Source: Numida meleagris
Lineage: Eukaryota > Chordata > Aves > Galliformes > Numididae
Assembly: GCF_002078875.1 (NCBI RefSeq)
Contig: NC_034412.1
Span: 35,930,948 to 35,994,947, forward strand
Direction: 5' to 3'
Length of the DNA: 64,000 bases
A model generated the notes under the pieces. The model saw only the letters and a program-made list of their open reading frames with translations. It was not told where the DNA came from and ran no database searches. The position numbers and the translations under genes were made by a program. Below are positions 24,401 through 62,396 of this stretch, one piece after another (the stretch's first letter is position 1; every line of letters begins with the position of its first letter).

Positions 24401-27400
24401 CAACAGTTACGTCAGTCACAAAGCCCCAGTGTAGTTATATTGGCAGCAAAATGACAATGATTAATAATATGGTTTATTTTATGGGGGGTGAGGGAGGATG
24501 GATGGGGAAGAACATTTGAACAAGCTTTTCTGGTCAAGTACTGTTTTTCTGGTATAAACTGGAAACTATAGTGAGGAATGTTTTCCTATTTTAATATGAT
24601 GTGTGAACAGAACATCCTGTAAAAGGTAGGAATTTTTTTTTTTAATGGGGAAAAGTATGACCTGCAAGTTTAATGTCTCCCTGTTTACAGCATGAAATAA
24701 TTTGAAACAACTGCTGGACCAGCTACAGTTAGTTGCCGTTAGCAAGAAACTAGAGGAAAACAAAATCTTATGTCCATTTAAAGCCCTTCTGTAAAAGCAG
24801 GCTGGTGTTACTAGAAACCACTGCCAATGAAGACAGTGTGGATGAAGATGATACATGCTGTAAGCCTGTGAACTGCTTGAAGCTTTCCTGGCTTCTACAC
24901 TACTTCAGAAATCACCTGGAAACTTTTGGCTGTCTGTCCAATTTTCTCAAAGGAAATTTAGAAAGCATTTATCTTAACTATATTGTATATGTGTTGGAAA
25001 AAAATCTTTTCTTCTTGCTGCTAGCTTTTTCATGTGTTCAAACATTGCATCTTTGTAATACATCTATATTTAATTTCAAGGAATTTGAATAAATATGTAC
25101 AAATTTTAAGTGCAAACTTTAGGTATTTTCACTAACTGCAGTGCCTGAGTGAGATTCTCACTGAATTCCTTTGTAGCCTTCTGTAATACTGAAGAACTAT
25201 CCAGACTCCTGGGAATCTGACAAACTTTTTTCCCCTCAAACTTGTCCATAGGCTTTCTTGAAATCTTGTTCTGTTCAGGAAACATCACCTAACATAACTG
25301 GCGTAAGTACTCAAGGGCTATTTACTGTGGTTTCCTGGCTGACTTTTCTCTTTGCCTTTGCCCACAATAGTCACGTCAGCTGTGACTCTTGCTCGTAGCC
25401 AGACCCAGTGCATCTCCTGTAGTCTGTGAACTGGGAGCTGGTGAGTAGGAGAAGATTCACATCAAGAGTCCTGCTGATACCTCCACATAATGCATTCTCT
25501 TTGTTCTCCCCAGCTGCTATTTTCAGTCACCCAAGCAACTTTTTTTTGAAAGAATTAATGAAGATTGGAACTGTAAATACATGTTCTAATCTACCCAATG
25601 TGAGGATGCTTGCCTGTGTGTTCCATCATTCAGCTGTCTGAAGAGCTATCACATTTCCTCTGCCTAATGTCCCTAGTAGGCACCTGAAGATCTGCTGGCA
25701 GAACTGTTTCTGTGAAAGTCCCCTGATGGTTTCAGCAAACTGATTTTTAACCTGAGTTTCCTAAGGTCTGCCACTTTTTTTTTTCTGTTGTCTGAAATTA
25801 GTTGAGGAATGCTTGTGTCTGCATGTATGCTTACAGATGAGAGAAGTCACTTTGGAGAGGCAGAAGGTGGGAAGATTAGATGGAAGTGCGTGCCTTAAAT
25901 AACTTACAATTTGTGTGCATCACCTCAGTTTGGAGGAGATACTGAAGGAAGTACATTCACAGGTATGCATATCTGTTTGGAAGATGCCACACTGACATGC
26001 TCTATGAAGAAAACTTCAAAGAAACAGTTGTTGATCACACTGATCTTATTGCCATTTGCTCCAAGTCTCTGTGCCAGGCCCAGCTATCAGTGACTGTTAA
26101 TAGTATTGGCTGTTAGCGTGAGTGATGTTGTCCCTGAGGCCAGATGTCCATACTGTTTTGGGATAGATGCCTGGTGCCCATACAGGGCTCATCCTGCTTG
26201 CAAGGAGGGAAGAAAGCACTGGGCTGTCTTAACCATAGTTTCTGAATAATATACTTTCCCAGCTGTATTGGTCCTCCCAGAAATTCAGCAAGTGACCCTT
26301 CACTTCTCCCCCTGCTCTGCACTCTTGTGCCTGCATCTGTGCTGTGAGGAGTTTCAGCACCTGCACTGCAGGAGCTGAGATCAGAGAGCACTGGTGGCAA
26401 TCTGCTTTCACTAAATTTCACTAAACACACTTCTGTGTTTCTGAATATAAGCAGGTTTCCGTCACTCCTTTACCAAGCTTCTTGCCTCCCTCTACTTGGC
26501 ACATGGGGATTCTCAGTCTTCCAGGCTAGCCCGCAGCTGGGCTTGTCTGAGCCTAAAGTCTTTTTACTGGGAGAACCTGGCAGCCTAGGAGTCCTGGTTT
26601 CATCCCCAGAATTAAAGGCATCTAGAGTCTCAGCTTGAAGATGAGGATTGTGAATAGCTGTGTGCTCTCTTTGTGCACTGGCAGTTAGCCTAGAAGTAAG
26701 TAGTCCTGGAGAGCTGCAAGTCCTGGAAGTTCATCCTGCAATTTTTATTGTGACTTACTCGGGGCTTGGAGTCACCTTATCCACTGTGCTGGGACAGCTG
26801 TAACTGCTTATTCAGTAGTAGGCAGCAGTGGAAAACTTGCCAAGTGTTGTGCCTCTTCTAGCTAGTCTGCTGCTGTCCTCAAAGAGCATGTGTTGGCCAG
26901 AAAATGCTGTGTTTGGATGGCTTGGCTGTAAGCTTGCAGTATTTCAGTTCTGCAAAACCTGAATTTAGTGACTTTAAGCTGGTCTTAGGAAAATAATGAT
27001 AGGATGGTTAATAAGTTCCCTGAACTCCATAAGCAAAATCATAAAGGCTCTGTTAAGTTGGTTTTTTCTTCTAATCTTAAATTTAAAGGCTACTCACTGT
27101 TTCTTTGTATGTGGTTTGATTTCTCTTCTTAAGTCATAAAAAGCTTGCAGATAGCCAGAGGACCAGATAGATAGATAAAAGCTTTTTTTCTCTTGTTGTA
27201 AAACTTCCTTATTCCCAGTACACGCTGTAGGAGGATATCTCCCACTTCCTTTCAAGCCGTGCAGTTGGCAAGTGCTGTATGAACCATCAGTTCCTATCTG
27301 TGAGCTGAAGCCTTGTACAAAATCCTCCAAAATCTTGATCTCAGGAATATGAGGAAATGGTTGGAGGTGAAATTCTGCAGATGTTCCAATTTAGGGCTGT

Positions 27401-30400
27401 GAAATTTTTTTGCTTTATTCTTCACCTTTTGGTCCTCTTTGAATCTTCAAGCACAGTTGCACCCTCATCTTGTGCTTTTAGAACTGGGAAGATGTCCCTG
27501 AATCTAATAGATCCTTGTTACCCTATTCTCTGCTGGTGGTAGGTGGGAGGCACTTACGGTAGCTGGGATCGATGCAGTAGCACTCACAAATGCTCAGGTC
27601 TCAGCAGTGGTGCCTCACCCTCCAGTTTTCCTTATTGAAACCTTGTGATGGGTTCTTGCTTGGTGCTGTGGTGTGAATATGTCACTTGGAATGATGAGTC
27701 TCACAGAGCGGTCCTGCCAGCAAACGTTTTTGCTGGTGGTCACCTCTCTGGCTTTCTTTGTCTAATATTTACCTGTGGAGCAGTAGCTTTCTGAGATTTG
27801 TTCTTTATCTGTTGGTGGGAGGAAGTAAGGCTTGAAGCAAGAAAGTAGCTTGCCCAAAGGAAGGAAGTGGGGTCTGTGTCTTCTGAGCACCAGCTCCGCG
27901 CTGTGTGACACTGCTCCTGCTGACAAGGTTTTGCAGGCTTAGGGATTCCAGAAAAAAAGCACCAATAACCAATTTATAATCAGACATCATCTTGAGATAA
28001 AAGTGCTTGTAATAGTGGAGCCTTTAGATCTCACCAGTGACCTTGTCATCTGGGAGGCTGTTGGCTTGGTTGGCAACCAGAGCAATGTACAATACCCTCC
28101 GCACCAGGCATGCCTACCACTGTAGGAAGAGTGCCAGTGCTTCTAGGGCTTGATCTTCCATTTAACCTGAATTGCTTTGGAGTAAGAGCTTTGCTGAAAA
28201 CACTTCTTAAGTTAAGAGACCATTTAAATGCTGGTGTAGGGGTATGTTGATAACTATTCCTCCACCAGTACAGTTTTTAATATTGGTAGAATCATAATCC
28301 TTGCTTGAATTTCAGTGGTGGTGCGTAGTTGAAGGCCTTCAAGCTTCTGGTATTTTTTGGTACTTGTAGCTCATGTTCCAGTAAAGGCCTATCAGTCTGC
28401 ATCTACAGTGTGTTTTAAATGTGAACTCAAAGTTTCCCGACCTTGTCTCAGATAAATTTCTGTAAATCTGTATTTACTTGCAAATCTTAAATTCTCATTT
28501 TCTTCTGTGTAAGCTGAAGAGGCAATTCTAAATGGTGTGACCTTGGTCTCTTCCATTTGCGGAGGGCCTGGTGGGTTCAGGTGGCTCGGCAGACAGTGGG
28601 TGAGCACTGGGGACTGTGTGCCTGTTGAACAGCAGCTGCTTGAGTCGTCTGTGGTGACAGGGAGAGACCCATCTTCGGGCTGCGGTCCAGCCCTGGTTTT
28701 CAGAAAGCTGCTAACGGCAGGCAGTAATTAAACAGTGCTTCATTGGAGGGTGGAAATCTGGCGGATCGGGATGATTGTTTCTGGGTTGTATAAACTTGGC
28801 TTGTGAAGCTGTATCATCTTTGAGCACTTTCTCTGTCCAGAATAATAGTCGTGAGCTGCAGGGCCCTCCGTAAAATTTAACATTGATCTTTTGCTAGGGG
28901 GAAACTAGGGGAATCCTTTTTCAACTAAGTAAAGTGCACGTCTGAATGGCTGTGTACCTCGAGATGTCTTTAATTGTGGCAATCTGAAGAGGCTGTTCTT
29001 GTTTCGAGTGTGTAAGTGGTGTGTTGGGGGTTGGGGGTGGAACCAAGCTGTGAAAAGAGTTGTTTATTTTAATGACCTTTCTTTCCTTGGTTTAATTTTC
29101 ATCAGTCTATTCTTTACTCAGGCTTGACGTAGTGACAGTTTAATTAGTGAATAAATAATTTTTCCTTTTCAGTTTTTGTTTCCTCTTGCATTGCTGAAAC
29201 ATTCTGCCTTAAAGCTGAGTATCTGGAGCTGTAATTTAACATCTTTACTTAATCTCTGATGAATGAGATCTGGGTCACAGTCTTTAGAAGTGGTTTAATG
29301 CAGCTGATGTAACTGTATCAGTGCGTGGTCTTGGTAAAATGAATCATTTGTAGGAGCAGCAGCTTGTATAAGCTGAGCATAACTGGATTGCATTTGCTGT
29401 GGTTGCCTCCTTAAAAATAGTGTATTGTAGAATTACACTAGATGGGGGCCAGCGGAGCCTGTCCTGACTCCAAGCAGTCTGTGCTGTTCTGTAAAGACAA
29501 AACACATCTTGCATTCTATGGACCTCAGTCAAAAAATGTTGAAGCTTTAGAGGAGATGGGCTTTTTTTTTTTTTTTTTTTAAGTTTTCCTTTATATTGCG
29601 AACGTATGTTTTAACTACTCTAAAAAACAAACAAAAAACCTCCTGACAGCGACATGTCAGTACATTTCCCTATCTCACCTGTGAAGGAAGTTCCTCCCAC
29701 CCTACCCTGATGAATTGGAGGGAAATGTTTTTTACAGCTGATAAAAAGAAATAAAATTCCATGCCCTTCCCAAAGGAGGAATTCAACAATTGAACAAGTG
29801 GCGTGGGACCATGTGTTGGTTTGTAAAAGGATATAGTTTGTAAAGATGTTTCCTTTGATGCCTATGATGAATATGGATGTGTTTCCGCTGGAGAAGGTTT
29901 TGATTAAATTCAGCAATTAGAGCTGACCAGACAGATCTAAATATAGGAAGAGGTTTCAGTTATCCTGTCTTTGTGTGTAGTAACACACCCACGCAGATGT
30001 GTGTTTTGTTATTGTTGTAAACAACACCTGTTTTCTGAAGACAGTTCAAAAAGTCAGGAAAGGGAATGATCTTTGTGGAAAAAGGGAGTTGTACTGGAGT
30101 TTTATGATGAAAGGGAGAAGGCCAACTATTTCCCACAGGTTTTTTTTTTTTTACTAGAGGATTTCTAACATGGATAGGTAGGCTGGTTATGGCATAAAGC
30201 CATAAAGCAGCTACTCCGTGTTCACAAAGCCATAGCCAGGGCTGATAGGCAGTGGTCCAAACTGGTCTGCAAGCTGTTCTGCCTTTTCAGAGTTTGGCCT
30301 GTGTCGTTTACTAAGTGACAGCTTGCTCCTGTCCTGCTCACTGTGAGTGGCTAGTGGGACAACACCTGTGGAAGTGGTGTGGATGAATTTGCCCCCGAAA

Positions 30401-33213
30401 TGCATGATATAATGCTTACTGTGATGGTTGGTAATTCATTCTGTCTTCTGACATCTGTTTGTTTGAATGTTTTTTTCTTTTGAATGTTTGGCTTTATTTG
30501 AAAATCTCTGTGAGTGACCTTCTGCTTGCAGAGAGTGTAAAAAAGTAAAGAATCTTTCATTAGAGTTTTTCAAAAAATAACCCATGTGAATGCTATCCTG
30601 GCAAGACTTGTGGTTCACAACATTGTATTCATTTTGTAAATTATTCCAGCAAGGTTCATAGTTTTGTAATCCCATCTGTTGCAGAATTCTAACTGAATCA
30701 TCAAATTACAGTTCCTTCCTGACTGAAGTTAAAATATTAACTTGCGGTTTTAGAGGTAATCTTTGGTAACGCATCTGATTCAGCGCAGCTGCTTGCCAAC
30801 ACCAGAAGAGGTTTCTCCACACCTGGGTCTGTGGTTCAGTGTGTCCTCTTCGTATGAGCCCTCCTGTGTACTGGGCTTATCCGGCTCCCAGTTATGAAGG
30901 AAATTGAATGTTCGTTGTTCTTTTTTTTTTTTTTTTTTTTTGCCTGTAGTCCTGGCATGATGAATCAGTGTGAAGACTGGCAGGTGTTAGAAAAATGGCT
31001 GTTAGTGACTTCATTGAGACTCACTTGCATCTGAACATTAGAATAAGTAAAATTCAGCAGTGCAAACTAGGAGTTTGCCATTGTTCTTTTAACTCTGGTG
31101 AAAAGTCCATGGTTTGAGGATTTGATGATAAAGAGACTTTACATGTTAATGTTTCTTGTAACAGGGAGGAATTTTGCTTTATTAAGGGTGTAGATAAATT
31201 TGCAAGGTGTGTTGTTCAAATCTGTTTTCAGGAGTACGGTTGTTAAGTGTCAGAAAAGTTTCAAAGAACAGCATCTGGCATTAGCAAAAAGTGTGTGTTT
31301 GTTTCTAAAAAAAAAAAAAAAAGGAGCAAATTTAATTGATAGTGCATCTCTGTTAAAATTGGGAAAGCACCTCTGCTGTGTCTTCATTGTGTTATTTCTC
31401 ACAATTATGTATTCACTTACCATGACTCTTCTGCCAGTTTAGTTGGATTGTAACACAGTATTCAGGTTTTATTTTATACAGAAATGAAACATTTTCTCTG
31501 GAGGAGCAACAGTGAAGTTAAGGTTAAGTCTTTCGAATCTGGGAACCCGAAACTGGTTCCTATGGTCAGAGAATGTAGGAAAAGCCTCGGTTCATGGTGG
31601 AAACCAACCAGAGGCTGCGTATCTGGTCTGAGCTGTGGTGATAACTGGAAAGAAGCTGGCAGATATTGATGGCATATGGTTATTTCTTCATGCTCTGGAA
31701 TAACTGAGCAGTGGAAGCTTCGTTGTTGGGGTTGTTGTTGTGTGCCCCCCTGTTACGTAAGGCATCCATTGCCTCACTGTCTCATTTGGAGTGAGTGGCA
31801 GATCTGCTTTTTGGTGCTCAGTTGATGTTCAGAACTCATAAATCTGTATCAAATGATAGAAGTTGTGGATGTCCTTTGATAAAGGGAAATACTATTGATA
31901 GCTATATCCTCTGATAACTGGTAGGTATTTCTTGCAAGAAGTTGTGTGGACCACTGCTGTGGTTAGCTGGGCTCCAGTTGGCACCTGCTCTTCACACTGC
32001 TGCTTTTCTCTGTTACAATCCTCTTTCTCAGACACGGTGCTTTGCTTTAGTCTCAGGAACAGAGAGCCTGCTTCATAGGATAGGCTGGAATTATCCTCCC
32101 AACCCTTGCTGGGTGTCTCATACAAGTCAGGAAAAAAGCCTGTTGAATATGTTGAAGTATTTTCAACACCAGTACGCGCTTCTTACTTGAACACTTGATA
32201 TGCGTGTCACGTGTCACATACTGATACCTTTATCTGTATGATCCGTGTGATTCATGGCAGAAATTAAATACGTGTTTGCATTTTTGAAGAGTTTTTTTTC
32301 TATTTTTTTTTTCCCATACCAAGAAGACATGTAAAAATGTTAACTTCTTCTAACTTTTCCACCTGGTCTCCTCCAGCCTTGATTCTCCTTATCCTTTTCA
32401 GAAATGCAAGGAAAGCCAAATCAGGCTCAGTTTCTAATGAGTTTTACAGCGGTCTGAAATGACTTTCTTTCTTTTTGCATGAGTATTGTGATGCTGCTGA
32501 AGCTTCTATAAGGTTTCCATGCATGTTTCAGAGATGAACGAGGTCTGATCTTGTACCATAAGAAGGTTCAAAGAAAGAATCCTTTGATTAACAAAGTAAA
32601 TCAGTGGAAGAGTTCAGACTTCTTTTAACAAGTCACATCACATGAAGAAGGAAATCAAAACTTTTTGCTGCTTGCTCCAAGAGTAAGGAGCCAGAGAAAG
32701 TTGGTGCACAACCTGGTGTAACACATTCTAGCGTTACAGATGCTTAGACTACATGCTTGTTAGTAATGTCTGAAAAAGCAGACTGTCACCCAATGTGCGG
32801 TAGGTCAATAATGGCGCATTCAGGAGAGACATAGCTTGCTTACTTCAGATTTGTACAAGCCTGGGTGTTCAGTGGTTTCCCACATATCAAACACACCAGA
32901 TGGAACAGTCTGTGCTATATTTATACACAAAAGTTAGAATTAGTCATTTTTTCAGTCCTCCTCATGATGATTAGTTCATAGTTTACATACAATGATAATA
33001 TTTCTGACTCTATACTTCCACTACTATGCCTGCTTTGGGGAGGGGGTCTTCATGAGGGCAAGGGTCTTCTTGACCTGTGGGTGTGAACTTTTAATATTAT
33101 AGTGAAGGTAGTTCAGCGTGGACCTTGAGTTTTATTGCCAAGTTGGCAACATCCTCAAAGCATCCAGATTAATGTGCTCCCCAAGGCCTACTGGCTCTGG
33201 TTAAAGGATACTA

Positions 33214-33286
33214 AGTGTTTATTCTTCCGATACCTAACACAATGTTAGCTCAGTGTTTATTCTGATACCTAACACAGTGTTAGCTC
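33214..33286 (+). repeat. two-copy tandem duplication (38 and 35 bp)
   Basis: Copy 1 (33,214-33,251) and copy 2 (33,252-33,286) share AGTGTTTATTCT, GATACCTAACACA and TGTTAGCTC. Copy 2 lacks 3 bp (TCC) and has one A-to-G change. The high identity points to a fairly recent slippage event in intron 1. Confidence 0.85.
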
Positions 33287-34720
33287 AGTCTTCGGAGTTA
33301 GCCTTAAACAGTAATACATGGAAATAGCTCTTGCAGGGGGGAAAGTGACAGCTCTCTGGCTTCTGTTCCAAAATCGGATCTTTTTTCTTTTAGACTTTTT
33401 AAAAATAAATATCGTACTGAGAGGAAATATGAATTGCTGAGAGGTTGTCTTTTGGGGAAGGTAAAAGTTTAAGTATTTTAGAGAGATTTTAATTTGCTTC
33501 TTTATTTTTTATTTGTTTATGTTGTCAATAATTAATGGACACTGGGATAAGGTGCATTGAATAACACTGAATTTTTAAAATGTAGTAAGAAAACTAGACA
33601 GCTTTCTCCATTAACAATCACATAGGTTCTGTTTGCTGTGGTTCTTGCTGCTGCTTTTGTCTAACTGTGCTGAGCACATATGAAAAACACTTAATGGGAT
33701 CTTTTCTGCCTGCATCCCCGAGCCTGTTACACAAATAACAGAATTAGTAGGGGAGTTAGAGCTGCTTGTTTGCCTGAAACTCGGGCTTGGAGTTGTTTCA
33801 CCGCCTGCACAGCAGAGGATCACCTAATTGTCCCAGCCCTCTCCACCCACCAAAAACAATCACTTATGCAAAGCGGGGCAGTTTCCTATGGGATCTCCTG
33901 TGGGAATTTGAGAACAGTCTCACTGAGTATTTTACTGTCTGCTTTGTGTTGCTGGCAGGGTAATTGTGAGCGTAGGAAAACAGAGCTTTGCTTTTAGGCG
34001 TTTTGCCCAAGTATGGCTGTTTAAACCCAAGGCTGTCTGAACAGCTCTGTGTATGAAGCTCATTTTTGTCACAGCCCCCTCACAAGCTGCATTTGGGTCT
34101 GTCTGTGTGTCAATCCAAAGATCACACAAAAGATAGCAGCAGTGGAGGAAGAGGAATAAAGCAATACTGATAGCAAGAGTTTGTTGATTCCAGCTCATCC
34201 ATCAGCAGACAGAACACGTAATAAAGAGTGCATCGTTTTTGATGTGTAAAGAGTGGCTGATAAGTGGGTAACAACTTCATTTCCTTTCAACTGATTCCAG
34301 ACTGCCTTTTGGAGAGTGTCCTGTTGTTTGGCTGGGCTTGTTTTGCTGGTACCTCGTAAGTAAACATACCCTTCAAGGGCTGGTGGTCACTCAGCGATTG
34401 GAGTAACAGCTCCTATTTTCCCAGAAGAGCACGTGTATTTGGGGAAGGCAGATGCAGACTGTCATTTGTTGACTTGTGGTTTAATCTTTATTTTTGCACT
34501 TCCAGCTGATAAGACCACTTTGTGCAAAAGTAATGCAGGAAATGATGCATTGCAAAAACCAAAAGTGGCAGAAAGGGAAATGGAATGTACTGGCAAAAGC
34601 TCCGTGCTACGGGCACGCTTCTGGCTTCTTGGAAGTGAAAATCTCCACCTACATGGCCTTTTTTTAGATTGACACCACTATTGGAATTTAGCATTCGAGT
34701 GGTATGCAGCAGCCTGTTAG

Positions 34721-34755
34721 GTTTTGTTTGTTTGTTTTTTTGTTTGTTTGTTCGT
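34721..34755 (+). repeat. (TTTG)n-like simple repeat
   Basis: An imperfect run of GTTT/TTTG units interrupted by a T run, in intron 1. Confidence 0.8.
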
Positions 34756-37693
34756 TTTCCCTTGCTTTTCTTTCTGGCTAATTCAGGGCCTGGATCTTCT
34801 TTGGGCAGGCTGAGCTTCGGCAGCAGTCCCGGGGCTGGAGGTTAGCAGCAGGCTGTAGATGAAAGCAAGGCAGCTCAGCAGCTGCCAGCCACAAGTGTAT
34901 TTTCAAGTACTGTGCCTAATGTGACTCCCTGTGCTCCCAGTGCGTTTCCTGCTGGTTGTTGCTCCAGAGGTGCCAGCTGTTAAGATAACACTTTTGGTTG
35001 TGATGTTGAAATGTGTTTTGGAACGTGTGTTTATGGGAATGGGACACGTGCATGTTACAGGATGTGGTCCAAGAATGTCAGAAAATCTGTTCCTATGGCG
35101 TGGCTGCTCGGGGTTACATCTGAATATCTTTCTAGTCTTAGCAGACCTTATGTGCAAGCACATGCTAAGGCTGTATTTTCAGGCACTAGTAAAAACATAC
35201 AGTTTTAATAGGCAGAAAACTTTTTTCCTACACAACAAATAGTTGCCCATTTATTTTTAAAGCAGCTTGGTAGAAATGGGTCATCCCATGGTAATCAATG
35301 CAGACACAGTTGTACGTATGTAGACTAAAGTTTGGGTTGAGATTTAGGCTTTGTGGTTTCTTTTTCACTAGAACTTCAATGCAAGTATTCTAATTTTCTG
35401 TTGTTTTAAATCTAATAGGTGGGAAGTAGAAAGCTTGGCCTGATTATTTGATAACAGTGGTGTACCCTTTGTGCGTGGAACTTGCATTTTGTGTTTGAAA
35501 AATGTATGAAAAAGATATTCAGAATATTGAATGAGATGCAAACTATATATGACTTGAGAATAACTCCAGTACTTGCATGCATATTTGACGCAAGTATACT
35601 AGGTCTCTGATAATAAAGTTCTTGAACTAAAACAGCTTCTTAGTAGAGCACTTCAGAATGTACATAGGGATAAAATATACCTGGAGTGCAGTCAGTGACA
35701 GTAATGGAGTTTTAGTTCAGTTAACAGTATAGCTCATGCTCAGGTAACAAAATGAATTGTTAAATTTGCCCCGGGCTTATGCATATCTTCCATTGCTCTG
35801 ACATTATTATTTCAAGTAGAAGTCTCAGCATAAAAGGAATGGGAAATACCAGTACGAAGTGCAGGTAGATGTGGTCTCTGTCTTAGTTCAAGATCATTAT
35901 TCACATAAATGTAGTTTATGCATTTGACCTAATAGAACGGAACCTTTGCAATTAGATAATTATTTTAGTGGCAACTGATTTGAATCAAGTGGATGGTTTT
36001 CAGCTTAAAGTGCTCCAAGTGTAGAGGTATGCTATAAAATTACAGTTATGACAGTTAGGAGCATAAGTGTGGCTTAGCATTTACAATTTCAAGATCCATA
36101 ATTATTTTTTATTATAAATTTGCAATTCTGGCTCATGGCTGTACTGATACCTTCTAACCTGTCTGCGTCTGAGTAATTGTATGTATTTTATTGGTTTTTT
36201 TGGTCTTTCTGATGGTAACGAAAACATTCATATCCTTTTCCTCTTCCCTCTTCCTCTGCAACCTGTTGGTATCTGCTCCGGGATACATTTCCCATCTGTC
36301 TTCATGCTTCATTTGAACATTTCTGTTTTAGTGCTCTTTATCTCCTTGTCCCCCTGCTCCCTGTGGCAGAGGTGAGTCTCTTGCTTGCTTCTAACCTGGG
36401 TAAATGTGAAGCCTGCTGCTCAAAGCAGACCCTGTGGTGGGGGCTTCTCTGCATGCAGGGTTCTTCTCCCAGCTTCACACATCGTTTCATGACTGTTTCA
36501 TGACCATCGTACCACCTAAAACTCTCCTGTCAGTTCTTCCTCCTTCCCCCTCCTCCATGTATCTTGGAGCACATCAGGCTGGCACTGTGACAGCAGGGGT
36601 CAGGATATAGTCAGTGAAGTAATTTCATGATGTCTTTCCCTTGCATTCTGCTTATGCTAGGGCTGTTTGTTGGGGTAGGAAAACAGAGACTTGCTTCTCC
36701 CTGAGTAAGAGCACAGATCTTTCTACTTTCCTTTTCTGTTTTTGGTTTGCCACTCAGAGTAACTCAGGTGATGCTGAACAATTTGTCTCAGACTGTGATA
36801 TGTACAGCTCCAATGCAGAAATTTTCAATTTGTATTGCTTGCAGAGAGCTGGTAGTGCAGTGCTGTTGGGGCATATTGCTTCCACCTTCACTTTGAAATC
36901 AAAACAAAAAGCACTGCTCAGTCCTGTATGAGTTTATTGGGATGTTTTGCTCTGTGAAGTTGCCACAGTTAATAGGCTGTGGGGAGTGTACTTTTCATCT
37001 AGCAGTGAAAGATGAAATATGGGGCAGTGTTTTACGTTGGATTAGATGGGAACTGTGTTCCTAAAATGGAACCCTTGCCCTTCTGGCAAGTATGTGTGGG
37101 AATATAACTGTGTCTTTTTATGGTTTTATTTTTTTTTCTGTCTAGCTTCTCACAACGCTAAGCGAGGCCATGCCTGGGCAATGAGCAGAAGTATTATTTG
37201 AAGCTGGCAAATGCAGTTGCCCTTGCTACATGGCACAAAAATCACTGAGGGTACATTGCAAGTTGAATGAGAGAGCTGAGCAGCTGGGGAGTTGTCCTTT
37301 TCTACCTTTAAATTTCCCCACCTTTGCCCTTCCTTCGCATTTCTTCCTAACTCCCCCCAACCTTTTTTTAGGTTTTGTTTATGCTGTGTCACTGTTTTCC
37401 AGGGCCATCCCCTCATTTATTCAGGACTGTTTTGGTGGCAAGGGTATAAAGGCTTCACCAGCAAGCTCTGCTACTTAAAAGTCCTTGTCAGACTGTTCCT
37501 TGGCTCCAATACTTAAGACTGCTGACACTTTGTGTTTTTGTTTTGGTTTTTTTTGGTTGTTTGCTTGGTCTTTGGTCACTCTGATCCTGTGGTGTAGAAC
37601 GTTTCTAACGGTTGGTGGTTAATTGAAAAAGTTAAATCTGTTTTCCTTTTCTTCTGCTTTCCTGCAGGTGCTCAGCCAGAAGGCTTTAGCACG

Positions 37694-37756
37694 ATGAGAA
37701 GGCCACGTCTGTCAAGGGGGAATGTCAGCATGGCCATCCTGGGACAGGAGGACTGA
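37694..37756 (+). promoter_or_regulatory. upstream ORF 1 in SMAD1 5' UTR
   Basis: This is a 20-codon frame from ATG 37,694 to TGA 37,754-37,756, with a second in-frame ATG at 37,730. If exon 1 ends at 15,669, the same frame is extended upstream to the exon 1 ATG at 15,630 and becomes 42 codons. It closes 136 nt before the main start, so it could lower SMAD1 translation and still allow reinitiation. The effect is inferred. Confidence 0.5.
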
Positions 37757-37805
37757 AACGGCAGAAGCACCGCAATTATTTGGGCAGACTGCTTTTGACT
37801 ACTGA
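37722..37805 (+). promoter_or_regulatory. upstream ORF 2 in SMAD1 5' UTR
   Basis: This is a 27-codon frame from ATG 37,722 to TGA 37,803-37,805. It overlaps uORF 1 in another frame and ends 87 nt before the SMAD1 start. Its start context (A at -3? no; GGGA-ATG-T) is weaker than that of the main ATG (ATCACC-ATG-A). Confidence 0.45.
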
Positions 37806-37877
37806 TAAAATCTGCCGTGTGGCGGCTGTGGAAGAACGGGACGGTCTCTCCTGCTTGGTCTGTGGTATCCAGTGTGA

Positions 37878-62178
<24,301 letters not shown>

Positions 62179-62221
62179 GGTCCCAAGCTCCTGCATTTTG
62201 GAAACAATTGAGCCTTGCATG

Positions 62222-62229
62222 TACTTGAA
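62222..62229 (+). promoter_or_regulatory. miR-26 8-mer seed match in 3' UTR
   Basis: TACTTGAA pairs with miR-26a/b nucleotides 2-8 and has an A opposite nucleotide 1. It begins 44 nt after the stop codon. miR-26a has been reported to repress SMAD1 in mammals, so a site close to the stop is expected to work here too. The action in this species is inferred. Confidence 0.6.
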
Positions 62230-62349
62230 GGACGTATGAGTCAGACACACACATTTTTCATCCCCCACCCCCCCCCTGAACTGGCAACAGCTGAATAAGA
62301 GCCATGAAAATACTTTACTTCTGTGACCAACTGTTGGATCTGGGGGGAA

Positions 62350-62396
62350 AAACAACAACAACAACAAACAAAACAAAAAAAAACAACAAAAAACAA
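62350..62396 (+). repeat. (CAA)n-like simple repeat in 3' UTR
   Basis: ACAACAACAAC followed by imperfect CAAA/CAACAAAA units up to 62,396. Low-complexity A/C-rich sequence with no T. Confidence 0.85.

Larger units (their letters stand above)
15670..37667 (+). other. SMAD1 intron 1 (about 22 kb)
   Basis: The intron runs from the exon 1 donor (15,670, or 15,350 if the earlier donor is used) to the acceptor TTTCCTGCAG|GT at 37,667/37,668, which has a long pyrimidine tract. I see no coding exon or RNA gene inside. It contains homopolymers (A20 at 22,738, T19 at 29,562, T21 at 30,921), a short (GT)n at 21,441, a tandem duplication at 33,214 and a TTTG-rich stretch at 34,721. Further non-coding 5' exons could be hidden here; they cannot be recognised without transcripts. 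Confidence 0.7.
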
